Assembly (NCBI GenBank): GCA_012514895.1
Contig: JAAYZK010000361.1
Span: 1-33,372, forward strand
DNA length: 33,372 bases
Direction of reading: 5' to 3'
Origin: Planctomycetota bacterium
GTDB lineage: Bacteria > Planctomycetota > Phycisphaerae > SM23-33 > FEN-1343
The position numbers were made by a program, and so were the translations under genes. The notes below the pieces were generated by a model, which worked only from the letters and a program-made list of their open reading frames with translations, searched no databases and was not told the origin of the DNA. Within the stretch, counting starts at the first letter, position 1. Each line of letters begins with the position of its first letter. This document shows positions 8,631 through 15,974 of the stretch, one piece after another.

Positions 8631-9500
8631 TCAGCGCCGGCCGGCCAGGAGGAACCCCAGGGCCGCCAGTTGCAACACCGCCGCCATCGAGAACCACCCC
8701 ATGGCGCCGTAGAAGGCGTCCGGCTCCCGCCCGGGCGAGTCGATCGGCAGGAATCGGAACATCGCCACCGCCAGCGACAGCAGCGCCACGCCCTGGAAGA
8801 CGCCGGCAAGAAGGCGCGTGACGCTGAACTCCTCCTGGCTGTCCCGGCGCGCCTGCTGGCGGGTGAGCTGAACCAGCTCGGCCAGCAGCTCGCTGTCGGA
8901 CACCGACCGCGTCGCCGCCGGGGCCGCCGGGGCCGGCGGGGCCGTCCGCTCCGCCCTGGCGACGATCAGCCGGGCCGCGTCCAGGAGCGTCGGGCAGGTG
9001 AAGTCCGCCTCGACCTCCTCCTCGCCGGCCTCCTGGCCGCCGGTCAGGACCCGGACCGTCCGGCAGCCGGCGCTGCGGCCGGCCAGGATGTCGCGCGGGC
9101 GGTCGCCGATCATCCAGGAGGCCGCCAGGTCCAGTTTCATCTCCCGCCCCGCCCGCAGCAGCATGCCCGGCGAGGGCTTGCGCTCGTCGGACTCGCGGGC
9201 GAACCGCTCGACGGTGCCGTCGGGGTGATACGGACAGTAGTAGACGGCATCCAGGCGCGCCCCGCCTTCGGCCAACTGCCGCGACAGCTCCGCGTGGATC
9301 GCCGCCAGTTGCGTCTCGTCGAGCAGCCCGCGGGCGATGCCGGACTGGTTGGTGACCAGGACGAGCTTGAATCCCGCCTCGGCCAGCAGCCGCAGCGCCT
9401 CGGGGGCGCCGCTCAGCAGCTCGACCGCCGACGGCTCGCTCAGGTAGCCCGGGTCAGCGATCAGGGTGTTGTCACGGTCGAGGAAGACGGCTCGATCCAC
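8631..9500 (-). CDS. gmhB: D-glycero-D-manno-heptose-1,7-bisphosphate 7-phosphatase fused to a C-terminal membrane segment
   Basis: A 289-residue protein. Residues 1-180 form an HAD phosphatase: FLDRDNTLI with nucleophile D8 and acid/base D10, VTNQSGIARG, RKPSPGML, and IGDRPRDILAG. It removes the 7-phosphate during ADP-heptose synthesis. The zinc loop of well-studied GmhB ends in a CxC pair; here the site reads YYCPYHPDG and then ESDERKP, so the second Cys pair is gone. Residues about 181-226 are a polar, Ala/Pro-rich linker and 227-289 contain two hydrophobic segments, an extension of about 100 residues beyond the usual GmhB length. The ORF track starts upstream at 9947 within gmhA. I chose the GTG at 9500, which has AAGGA upstream and starts exactly at the HAD domain. 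It is last in the lpxK operon, five bases after gmhA. Confidence 0.9.
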   Translation of the reverse strand: MDRAVFLDRDNTLIADPGYLSEPSAVELLSGAPEALRLLAEAGFKLVLVTNQSGIARGLLDETQLAAIHAELSRQLAEGGARLDAVYYCPYHPDGTVERFARESDERKPSPGMLLRAGREMKLDLAASWMIGDRPRDILAGRSAGCRTVRVLTGGQEAGEEEVEADFTCPTLLDAARLIVARAERTAPPAPAAPAATRSVSDSELLAELVQLTRQQARRDSQEEFSVTRLLAGVFQGVALLSLAVAMFRFLPIDSPGREPDAFYGAMGWFSMAAVLQLAALGFLLAGRR

Positions 9501-9505
9501 GTCGG

Positions 9506-10084
9506 CTATCCTTCGCGTTCGGCTGCGGCGGCCTCCACCAGCTCGCACAGCACGTGGTAGGCCACCTGGTGCAACTGCTGGATCGCGAAACTCCCGGTCG
9601 CCGGGGCGATGAAGCACACGTCGGCCAGGGGTGCGAGCCTGCCGCCGTCGCCGCCGGTGAAGCCGAGCACCTTGGCCCCGCGGCAACGCGCCACCTCGAC
9701 GGCGGCCAGGATGTTCGGGCTGTTGCCGCTGGTCGACAGCACCCACAGCGTGTCGCCGGGGCCCAGGAACGCCTCGGCCTGGCGGGCGTAGACGCGGTCG
9801 AACTGGTAATCGTTGCCCACGCAGGTCAGGATGGCGGTGTCGGCGTTCAGCGCGATGCAGGGCAGGGCGCGCCGTTCGCGGAGGTAGCGGCCGACCAGTT
9901 CGCCGGCGATGTGCTGCGCGTCGGCGGCCGAGCCGCCGTTGCCGCACACGTACACCCGCCTCCCGGCCGCCAGCGTCGCGTCCAGCAGCCGGGCGGCGGC
10001 GGCCAGCGTGGCGACCTGTGCGTCGTCGAGCCGCGCCACGGCGGCGGCGTGTTCGGCGATCCGTTTACGGATGACCGTTTCCAT
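9506..10084 (-). CDS. gmhA: Sedoheptulose-7-phosphate isomerase
   Basis: A 192-residue SIS-domain enzyme converting sedoheptulose 7-phosphate to D-glycero-D-manno-heptose 7-phosphate, the first committed step to LPS heptose. Seen motifs are VYVCGNGGSAADAQHIAGELVGRY, which carries the phosphate loop and the His/Glu metal residues, LSTSGNSPNIL as the second phosphate-binding Ser/Thr loop, and IQQLHQVAYHVLCELVE near the C-terminus with the remaining Gln/His ligands. Length is typical. Its start lies inside the end of hldE (20-base overlap), and its stop is five bases before the GTG of gmhB, so these three genes are translated as a unit. Confidence 0.95.
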   Translation of the reverse strand: METVIRKRIAEHAAAVARLDDAQVATLAAAARLLDATLAAGRRVYVCGNGGSAADAQHIAGELVGRYLRERRALPCIALNADTAILTCVGNDYQFDRVYARQAEAFLGPGDTLWVLSTSGNSPNILAAVEVARCRGAKVLGFTGGDGGRLAPLADVCFIAPATGSFAIQQLHQVAYHVLCELVEAAAAEREG

Positions 10085-11552
10085 AGACTTCCGTGATCCT
10101 GTTGATGATGTCCGTGGTCGACCGCCCCTCCCGCAGGTCCGCCAGCACCACCCGTCCGCCGGCGGCCTCCACCTCCACCTGGCCCACGACGGCGCCCTTC
10201 CAGTCCATACCCTTGACCAGCACGTCGGGGACGACCGCCTGGATCATCTCCAGCGGGGTCTCGTCCTCGAACACCACCACGTAATCCACGCACTCCAGGG
10301 CCGCCAGCACCTCGGCCCGGTCGTCCTGGCCGACGATCGGCCGGTCGGGGCCCTTGTTCTTCCGCACCGAGGCGTCGGCGTTCACGCCGACGATCAGCGC
10401 GTCGCCCTGGCGGCGGGCGAAGTTGAGGTACTGCACGTGGCCGGCGTGAAGGATGTCGAAGCACCCGTTCGTCCAGACGATCTGCTTGCCGCCGGCCCGC
10501 AGACGGCGGACCTCCGAGAGCAGTTCGTCGATCGAGACCACCTTGCCGTGCTGCTGGCGTTTCTCGAAGGCCAGCCGGTCGAGCACCTCCTGCCTCGTGA
10601 CCGGCACGATGCCGAACCGCTCGACGGCCAACCCGCCGGCGACCATGGCCAGCGCGACCGCCTGGTTCCAGTCGGCCCCGCCGGCGATGGCCACGCAGAG
10701 CATCGCCAGGACCATGTCGCCGGCGCCGCTGACCTCGAAGACCTCCCGCGCCTGGGCGGGCAGCAGACGGCCGGGCCGCCCGGCCGGTTTGAGGTAGGCG
10801 CCCTGCTTGTCCAGCGTAATGACGACGCCGTCAGCCTGTGCGGCGTGGATGATCCGGTCGGCGGCCCGCGCCATCGAGGCCTCGTCGGTGATCGTCACGC
10901 CGCTGGCCTTTTGGGCCTCGTAGCGGTTGGGCGTCAGCAGCGTACAGCCGCGGTAGCGGCCGTAATCGGCGATCAGCGGTGGGTCCACCATCACCGGCAC
11001 GCCGGCGGCCCTGGCGTCAGCGATGATCTGCGGCGTCGTGGCGTCGGTCAGGACGCCCTTGTTGTAGTCCTCGATCGCCAGCACCCTGCAGTCGCTCAGG
11101 GCGCTGCGCACCGCGGCTCGCAGGCCGTTGTGGACGGTGTCGGGCAGCGGCGAGGTGTCTTCCTCGTCGACGCGGAGCATCTGCTGGGGCCGCAGGTGCT
11201 GAGCAAGGCCCACCAGACGGGTCTTGATGATCGTCGGCCGCGTCGGCAGGCGCAGCAGCGTGGAGATCTCCCCTCCGCGGGCCATCAGCATCGACAGCAG
11301 TTCGTCGCCGTGGGCGTCCTGGCCGACGATCCCAACGCACCGGACGGCCCCGCCGAGGGCCAGAATGTCCGCAGCGACCGATCCGGCCGCCCCGCAGAAG
11401 CTCTCCCGCCTCACGACCCGCAGGACGGGCACCGGGGCCTCGGGGTTGATCCGCTCGCAGTCGCCGTAGACGTACTGATCAAGCATGAAATCGCCGATCA
11501 GCGCCACCCGCGGACGGCCGAGGGCCTGCATCCACTGTATCAGGTCTTGCAT
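10065..11552 (-). CDS. hldE: Bifunctional heptose 7-phosphate kinase / heptose 1-phosphate adenylyltransferase
   Basis: A 495-residue two-domain enzyme. Residues about 1-325 are a PfkB/ribokinase-type kinase (GDFMLDQYVYGDCERINPEAP, FCGAAGSVAADILALGG, SGAGDMVLAML with the catalytic Asp). Residues from about 357 to the end are a nucleotidyltransferase (TNGCFDILHAGHVQYL with the HxGH motif, KGPDRPIVGQDDRAEVL, and RSTTDIINRI). Together they make ADP-D-glycero-beta-D-manno-heptose from the GmhA product, with GmhB acting between the two steps. The fused architecture and about 480-500 residue length are typical. It starts ten bases after the deoxyhypusine-synthase-like gene and overlaps gmhA by 20 bases. 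The epimerase HldD is not in the window. Confidence 0.96.
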   Translation of the reverse strand: MQDLIQWMQALGRPRVALIGDFMLDQYVYGDCERINPEAPVPVLRVVRRESFCGAAGSVAADILALGGAVRCVGIVGQDAHGDELLSMLMARGGEISTLLRLPTRPTIIKTRLVGLAQHLRPQQMLRVDEEDTSPLPDTVHNGLRAAVRSALSDCRVLAIEDYNKGVLTDATTPQIIADARAAGVPVMVDPPLIADYGRYRGCTLLTPNRYEAQKASGVTITDEASMARAADRIIHAAQADGVVITLDKQGAYLKPAGRPGRLLPAQAREVFEVSGAGDMVLAMLCVAIAGGADWNQAVALAMVAGGLAVERFGIVPVTRQEVLDRLAFEKRQQHGKVVSIDELLSEVRRLRAGGKQIVWTNGCFDILHAGHVQYLNFARRQGDALIVGVNADASVRKNKGPDRPIVGQDDRAEVLAALECVDYVVVFEDETPLEMIQAVVPDVLVKGMDWKGAVVGQVEVEAAGGRVVLADLREGRSTTDIINRITEVYGNGHP

Positions 11553-11562
11553 GGGGCGTATT

Positions 11563-12537
11563 CTAATGCAGCGCCTTGAGAATCGCCATCCTCAGCAGCG
11601 GCAGCGTCAGTTCGTGCTGGCCGGTGATGGCCAGCCCGCGGCCGGGAGCGGCGGGACGGGCGACGACGTTCACCCCGGGCCGGTAGTGCTGGATCATGTC
11701 CAGGTTGGCGGTGGTGATCGAGTCGAGGTTGCAGCCCTGGTTGCGCGCGATATTGTAGGCCTTGATGAACACCTCCGGCCCGAAGACGGCCGAGCCGCAG
11801 TTGACGAACACCCCCCCGACGTCCGGGTCGTCGCAGTCCATCTCCAGGATCGCCGAGACGAGGATGCGGAAGTCGATGTGCGACGCCTGGCCGACCGCCG
11901 CCCCGTCGGCCTCCGGGTGCATGTGGACCGTGTCGCAGCCGATCCCGACGTGAACGGTGGCTCCGCGCGCGTGCTCGTAGGCGGCGGCCAGGAGGCTCAG
12001 GTCGCCGCAGGGCAGATCGCTGTGGAGGATGTGGCGCCCCAGGGCGGCGCCGAACCCGATGCCGCTGTCGGCGCCGGCGCGGGCGCCGATGGCCAGGGCC
12101 TCGGCGGTTTCGCGGACCATGCCCCACATCCCTTCGCCCAGGGCCGCCGCGACGTCCTCGCTGGTGGCGCCGCCGGCGGCCATCTCGTAATCGTGGATCG
12201 CCACCGAGCCGTTCATGGCCAGATGGGTGATGACCCCCCGCCGCATCAGGTCGATCAGGATGGGCGAGCAGCCCACCTTCACGACGTGCCCGCCGACGAA
12301 GAAGATCACCGGCAGCCTCGCGGCGTGGGCCAGGGCGATGGCGTTGGCCAGCCGGCGAAGCTGCTCGACGCCCAGGTAGCCCGGCAGGCAGTCCAGGTAG
12401 TCCGAGATCGTCGCATCCAGCGCGGGCAGCATCGCCACGCGATCGGCGGCCACCTTGGTGGCCCGGTCGCGGACGCTGATCCGCTTGAGGTTCGACAGGT
12501 CGGCCGGGGCCGTCCGCTCCGGGCGTTGCTCGCTCAT
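11563..12537 (-). CDS. Conserved protein of unknown function in heptose operon, deoxyhypusine-synthase-like pattern
   Basis: A 324-residue protein with no signal peptide or membrane segment. Strongly patterned stretches are VIFFVGGHVVKVGCSP, THLAMNGSVAIHDYE, HVGIGCDTVHMHPEADG, ASHIDFRILVSAI and GVFVNCGSAVFGPEVF. The part reading HVVKVGCSPILIDLMRRG followed by a small-residue strand and an acidic turn resembles the NAD-binding core of deoxyhypusine synthase-type proteins, but this comparison is from memory and the lysine-modification role would make little sense in this bacterium. It lies between lpxK (4-base gap) and hldE (10-base gap) in one transcript, so a role in sugar or envelope metabolism is suggested by context. 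Its many His and Cys residues in the conserved blocks make an enzyme likely. Reaction unknown. Confidence 0.55.
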   Translation of the reverse strand: MSEQRPERTAPADLSNLKRISVRDRATKVAADRVAMLPALDATISDYLDCLPGYLGVEQLRRLANAIALAHAARLPVIFFVGGHVVKVGCSPILIDLMRRGVITHLAMNGSVAIHDYEMAAGGATSEDVAAALGEGMWGMVRETAEALAIGARAGADSGIGFGAALGRHILHSDLPCGDLSLLAAAYEHARGATVHVGIGCDTVHMHPEADGAAVGQASHIDFRILVSAILEMDCDDPDVGGVFVNCGSAVFGPEVFIKAYNIARNQGCNLDSITTANLDMIQHYRPGVNVVARPAAPGRGLAITGQHELTLPLLRMAILKALH

Positions 12538-12541
12538 CAGG

Positions 12542-13588
12542 TCATGCTCCCGCCAGCGTGCCGGCGATCAGGCCGGCCAGCACAGCATTGTCGTCGCCAA
12601 GCTCCACGTCGATGCGAAGCCACCGCAGGGGCACCCCCGCGGCCGGCGGGGTGAGTTTGACAGCATCCTTGCCCGTCGTCAACAGGATGTCCGCGCCGGC
12701 ACGGTGGGCGTCGCGCTGCAGGAGGCGCATGTCCTCTTCACTGTAGGCGTGATGGTCGTTGAAGACCTCCCGCCCCAGCACCCGCCGGACGAGCGGCTGG
12801 ACCATCCTGAAGAAGGCCTCCGGGTGGCCCAGGCCGCAGAACGCCCAGACCCCGCGGTCGGCCAGGGACGCCAGCGGTTCGGACCGGCCGTCCAGGCTCT
12901 CGACGGCGACGGGGCGCATCGCCGACGTCAGCACCGGCTGATCGCAGCCCAGGGCGGCCAGGCGCTCACCGATGGCCCGGAGGGCCGCACTCTCGACCAG
13001 GTCGCAGCGGGTAAGGATGAACGCGTCGGCGTCCCGCAGGGCCGCCAGGGGCTCGCGGAGCAGGCCCCGGGGGACGACCGCGTCGTAGCCGAACGGGCAG
13101 AGGGCATCCAGCGTGACGAGGTTCAGGTCCCGCCCAAGCCACAGGTGCTGGAAGCCGTCGTCCATGACCAGGACGTCGGCGCCGCCGGCCACGGCCGTCG
13201 CGGCGCCCCTGACGCGGCTGGGGTCGACTACGACGGGCACACCGGTCGCCTGCCGCAACACGGCGGCCTCATCGCTGACGCCGTCGACGGCCCTGTAGCC
13301 CCGCGTGAGGATCGCGGGGCGCCGGCCGAGGCCCGCCAGGTGGGAGGCGATCCACCCCACCAGCGGCGTCTTGCCCGTCCCGCCGACGGTGATGTTGCCC
13401 ACGGAGATCACCGGCACGCCGGCGGCGCGGGGGCGCGGCCAGCGGTGGGCGAAGAGCTTCCGCCGCACCGTCATCGCCGCACCGTAGGGCACACTCAGGC
13501 CCCGCAGCGCCCCGCGCAGCAGATCGGCCGTACGGCCTTCCCGCTCGCCGCGGATGACGTCGCGCCAGTAGTGCTCGTCGATGGGCAT
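12542..13588 (-). CDS. lpxK: Tetraacyldisaccharide 4'-kinase
   Basis: A 348-residue lipid A enzyme that phosphorylates the 4' position of the tetraacyldisaccharide at the cytoplasmic face of the inner membrane. The P-loop reads ISVGNITVGGTGKTPLV at about 61-77, followed by ILTRGYR, VMDDGFQH and the typical LPRGLLREPLAAL-like segment (VVPRGLLREPLAAL), then FCGLGHPEAFF and DHHAYSEED. Length is close to the E. coli enzyme. The N-terminal stretch up to residue 60 includes the amphipathic region that contacts the membrane in this family. It is the first gene of the tight five-gene LPS operon. It supports an outer membrane with real lipid A in this organism. Confidence 0.95.
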   Translation of the reverse strand: MPIDEHYWRDVIRGEREGRTADLLRGALRGLSVPYGAAMTVRRKLFAHRWPRPRAAGVPVISVGNITVGGTGKTPLVGWIASHLAGLGRRPAILTRGYRAVDGVSDEAAVLRQATGVPVVVDPSRVRGAATAVAGGADVLVMDDGFQHLWLGRDLNLVTLDALCPFGYDAVVPRGLLREPLAALRDADAFILTRCDLVESAALRAIGERLAALGCDQPVLTSAMRPVAVESLDGRSEPLASLADRGVWAFCGLGHPEAFFRMVQPLVRRVLGREVFNDHHAYSEEDMRLLQRDAHRAGADILLTTGKDAVKLTPPAAGVPLRWLRIDVELGDDNAVLAGLIAGTLAGA

Positions 13589-13621
13589 CCGCCGTACATG
13601 CTACCCCATCGCGGCCGCGCG

Positions 13622-13656
13622 AAAAAGCCCCCATGCCCGGAGGGCAACTGCGGGCT
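13622..13656 (-). terminator. Probable Rho-independent terminator after the isocitrate dehydrogenase gene
   Basis: On the minus strand an outer stem AGCCC/GGGCT and an inner stem TGCCC/GGGCA are followed by TTTTT. The stem is interrupted by an unequal internal loop, so strength is uncertain. It lies about 30 bases past the stop and just before lpxK, and would separate the dehydrogenase gene from the LPS operon. Confidence 0.5.
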
Positions 13657-13687
13657 GCGGGGACGGTCGTCGCCGCCGTTGCCGTTT

Positions 13688-14809
13688 CTACAGCCTGCCG
13701 TTCTCCAGCTTGCGGATGATCGCGTCGGCCATCTCGCGTGTGCCGACGGCCGTGGGGTCGTTGCGGTCGGGCTTCATGTCGTAGGTGACGTCCCTGCCCT
13801 CGGCGATGACGGCGGCGACGGCCTGCTCGAGGCGGTCGGCGGCCCGGCGCTCGCCGATGTGGCGGAGCATGAGCATGCCCGAGAGGATCAGGGCCGTCGG
13901 GTTGACCTTGTTGAGGCCCTTGTACTTGGGGGCCGAGCCGTGGGTGGCCTCGAAGACGGCGCCGCTGTCGCCGATGTTGGCGCCGGGGGCCACGCCCAGC
14001 CCGCCGACCAGCCCCGCACAGAGGTCCGAGAGGATGTCGCCGTAGAGATTCGGCAGGACGATCACGTCGTACAGTTCGGGCTTCTGCACGAGTTGCATGC
14101 ACATGTTGTCGACGATGCGGTCCTCGAACTCGATGTCGCTGTAGTCCTTGGCGACCTCGCGGGAGACCTCCAGCCACAGGCCGTCGGTGAACTTCATGAT
14201 GTTGGCCTTGTGGACGGAGGTGACCTTCCTGCGCCCGTTGGCGCGGGCGTAGTCGAAGGCGTAGCGGACGATCTTCTCGGTGGCCTCGACGCTGATGGGC
14301 TTGATGGTGATGCCGGTGCTGTCGCGGCCGGTGGCGATTTTCCTGCCGATCGCCAGGGCGTTGATGGTGTCGATGATCTTCTCAGCGCCGTCGGTGGCGC
14401 GCTGGAACTCGATGCCGGCGTAGCAGTCCTCGGTGTTCTCGCGGACGATCACCAGGTCGATGTCTCTGTACTTGCTGCGGACGCCGGCGTAGCTTTTGCA
14501 GGGGCGCACGCACGCGTAGAGGTTCAGCGCCTGGCGGAGGTGGACGTTGACCGACCGGAAGCCGGTGCCGACCGGGGTGGTGATCGGCGCCTTGATGGCG
14601 GCGTCGGCCTTGCGGATGGCCTCGATCGTGGCGTCGGGCAGCGGGGTGCCTTCGGTCTCCATGATGTCGACGCCGGCCTCGACCTGCTGCCAGACCAGTT
14701 CGGTAGCGCCGTCGGTGGTCGCGATCGCCGCATCCAGGCAGCGGCGTGTCGCCTCGGCGATCTCCGGGCCGATCCCGTCGCCGCGAACCAGGCACAGTTG
14801 GTGAGCCAT
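13688..14809 (-). CDS. icd: Isocitrate dehydrogenase (short form, NADP-type signature)
   Basis: A 373-residue protein of the isocitrate/isopropylmalate dehydrogenase family, oxidatively decarboxylating isocitrate to 2-oxoglutarate in the TCA cycle. [23 protein letters not shown] holds the isocitrate-binding Ser, Asn and Arg residues and separates it from isopropylmalate dehydrogenase. [28 protein letters not shown] and [17 protein letters not shown] carry the catalytic Tyr/Lys and metal Asp residues. The coenzyme loop reads [15 protein letters not shown], with Lys-Tyr and Val as in NADP enzymes, and VTYD keeps the Tyr as well. The ATG at 14809 is chosen because AGGAAGGA precedes it; the ORF track start at 14962 runs into leader sequence. 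A promoter lies upstream and a terminator follows. Confidence 0.9.
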   Translation of the reverse strand: MAHQLCLVRGDGIGPEIAEATRRCLDAAIATTDGATELVWQQVEAGVDIMETEGTPLPDATIEAIRKADAAIKAPITTPVGTGFRSVNVHLRQALNLYACVRPCKSYAGVRSKYRDIDLVIVRENTEDCYAGIEFQRATDGAEKIIDTINALAIGRKIATGRDSTGITIKPISVEATEKIVRYAFDYARANGRRKVTSVHKANIMKFTDGLWLEVSREVAKDYSDIEFEDRIVDNMCMQLVQKPELYDVIVLPNLYGDILSDLCAGLVGGLGVAPGANIGDSGAVFEATHGSAPKYKGLNKVNPTALILSGMLMLRHIGERRAADRLEQAVAAVIAEGRDVTYDMKPDRNDPTAVGTREMADAIIRKLENGRL

Positions 14810-14867
14810 CGGATGTCCTTCCTCTTGCAGAACCATCAGTAGCGGTAGGTCAACACACGAGCCGCGT

Positions 14868-14896
14868 AGAATACCCCCCGCCGCCGCAGATCGCAA
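14868..14896 (-). promoter_or_regulatory. Candidate sigma-70-type promoter of the isocitrate dehydrogenase gene
   Basis: On the minus strand TTGCGA and TATTCT are separated by 17 bases, 59 bases upstream of the ATG. Each box matches four of six consensus bases. It lies between the terminator of the response regulator gene and the dehydrogenase start, where a promoter is expected. Confidence 0.45.
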
Positions 14897-14949
14897 GGAC
14901 TGGTTCGGACAGAGGCTTGAGGCCCCCCGTCCCCGACGGCCGGGCGCAG

Positions 14950-14992
14950 AAAAACACGCCACGGGCCCGTTCCAGGAACGAGCCCGTGGCGT
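14950..14992 (-). terminator. Rho-independent terminator after the response regulator gene
   Basis: On the minus strand ACGCCACGGGC pairs perfectly with GCCCGTGGCGT, and inside them CGTTC pairs with GAACG across one wobble, giving a stem of about 17 base pairs with a tiny loop. GTTTTT follows. It ends transcription of the HTH-receiver gene before the dehydrogenase promoter. Confidence 0.85.
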
Positions 14993-15061
14993 CTTCGCCC
15001 GCGGTGGCGGCGAAGTGTCCGCTGCACGATCGGGGCTCCGGCCTTCGGCCGAAGCGGTGGA

Positions 15062-15637
15062 TCAGCGCACCAGGTTGCTGGCTTCTTCGATGACGTTGAA
15101 GACGTCGGTCGTTTCGAAGGGCTTGGAAAGATACGCGTCGAAGCCCTCGCTGAGCAGCTTCTGCCCCTGGCGCGTGGTCAGTTGACCGCTGACGGCCACA
15201 ACCTTCGTGGCGGCCAAGGCGGGATTCTGCTTGATGTTCCTGCACACGTCGCGGCCGTCCACGTCGCCAAGCATCAGGTCCAGCAGGATCACGTGCGGAT
15301 TGAACCGCTCGGCGAGCATGCCCGCCTCGAAGCCGTTCACCGCCGGCTGGACCTCGTAGTTGCCCCGTGTAGCGAGCATGTCCACGACCATCTTGAGGGC
15401 GCCGGCGTCATCGTCGACGACCAGGACCCGAAGGGCCCCGCCGTCCAGGCCGTTCAGGGGCATGCCGTGCGCCCGCATGAACTTGACCAACTGATTGACG
15501 GGAATCCGCCGGTCGCGGCTGCCCGGGATGCGGTAACCCCGGAGCTTTCCTGTGTCGAACCACTTGCTTACGGTGCGCGGCGCAACATTGCAAACTCTTG
15601 CAACTTCACCGGTTGTCAGCACCTCTTTGCGTTTCAT
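15062..15637 (-). CDS. HTH (MerR/excisionase-like) plus receiver-domain response regulator
   Basis: A 191-residue protein. Residues 6-55 form a helix-turn-helix DNA-binding domain of the MerR/excisionase kind (LTTGEVARVCNVAPRTVSKW, then GSRDRRIPVNQLVKFM). Residues 68-190 are a CheY-like receiver: acidic cluster VVDDD at 73-77, phospho-acceptor D120 in HVILLDLMLGD, Ser150 in VAVSG and Lys172 in YLSKPF. All receiver residues are intact, so it should be phosphorylated by a histidine kinase, but none is adjacent. DNA binding at the N-terminus and receiver at the C-terminus is the reverse of the common order. It is monocistronic, with its own strong terminator and a 337-base divergent upstream region shared with uvrD. 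Target genes are unknown. Confidence 0.9.
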   Translation of the reverse strand: MKRKEVLTTGEVARVCNVAPRTVSKWFDTGKLRGYRIPGSRDRRIPVNQLVKFMRAHGMPLNGLDGGALRVLVVDDDAGALKMVVDMLATRGNYEVQPAVNGFEAGMLAERFNPHVILLDLMLGDVDGRDVCRNIKQNPALAATKVVAVSGQLTTRQGQKLLSEGFDAYLSKPFETTDVFNVIEEASNLVR

Positions 15638-15974
15638 CGTGCCAGGCCCCTCTCTTGCAACGTCCTCCAGTCCTCACTTCCGCCGGCGCCCCCGACTCGG
15701 GCCTCCACCGTCTCCAGCGGCTCATGCCTCATTCATCGGAATCCAAGGGACCGGCTTTAGTAAGAACGGCAGGCGCCAGGGTTCAGGCACGGAAGCGGCC
15801 AGGACCTACCAGCCACTGCCCAAGGGAAGGACCAATGACGCGATGGCGCCCCAAGCTTGGCCAGTGCCGCCACTTGCATAGCGGGTGTTCCTTGGTGGCT
15901 ATTGGAGATTCGCCGTTCCCGGCCAATCCCGGCTTGGCTCAGCCGGGCGGTGGTGGTAGAGTAGGGGCTTTGCG
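15638..15974 (+). other. Divergent intergenic region between response regulator and helicase genes
   Basis: These 337 bases hold no convincing gene. A perfect hairpin, CCCGGCT/AGCCGGG (15928-15947), lies 27 bases before the helicase ATG. No promoter with two good boxes was found on either strand. A 64-codon frame from the ATG at 15835 has AAGG in front but runs across the uvrD start and shows no protein-like pattern. Confidence 0.4.

Noticed and set aside
9909-11579. 556-residue plus-strand ORF
   Set aside because: Antisense to hldE and gmhA; no domain pattern.
12455-14842. 795-residue plus-strand ORF
   Set aside because: Antisense to lpxK and the isocitrate dehydrogenase gene; composition is that of a shadow frame.
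15868-15896. Sigma-54-like TGGC and TTGC elements upstream of uvrD
   Set aside because: The spacing from TGGC to TTGC is 16 bases instead of the required 11, so it cannot be a standard -24/-12 promoter.
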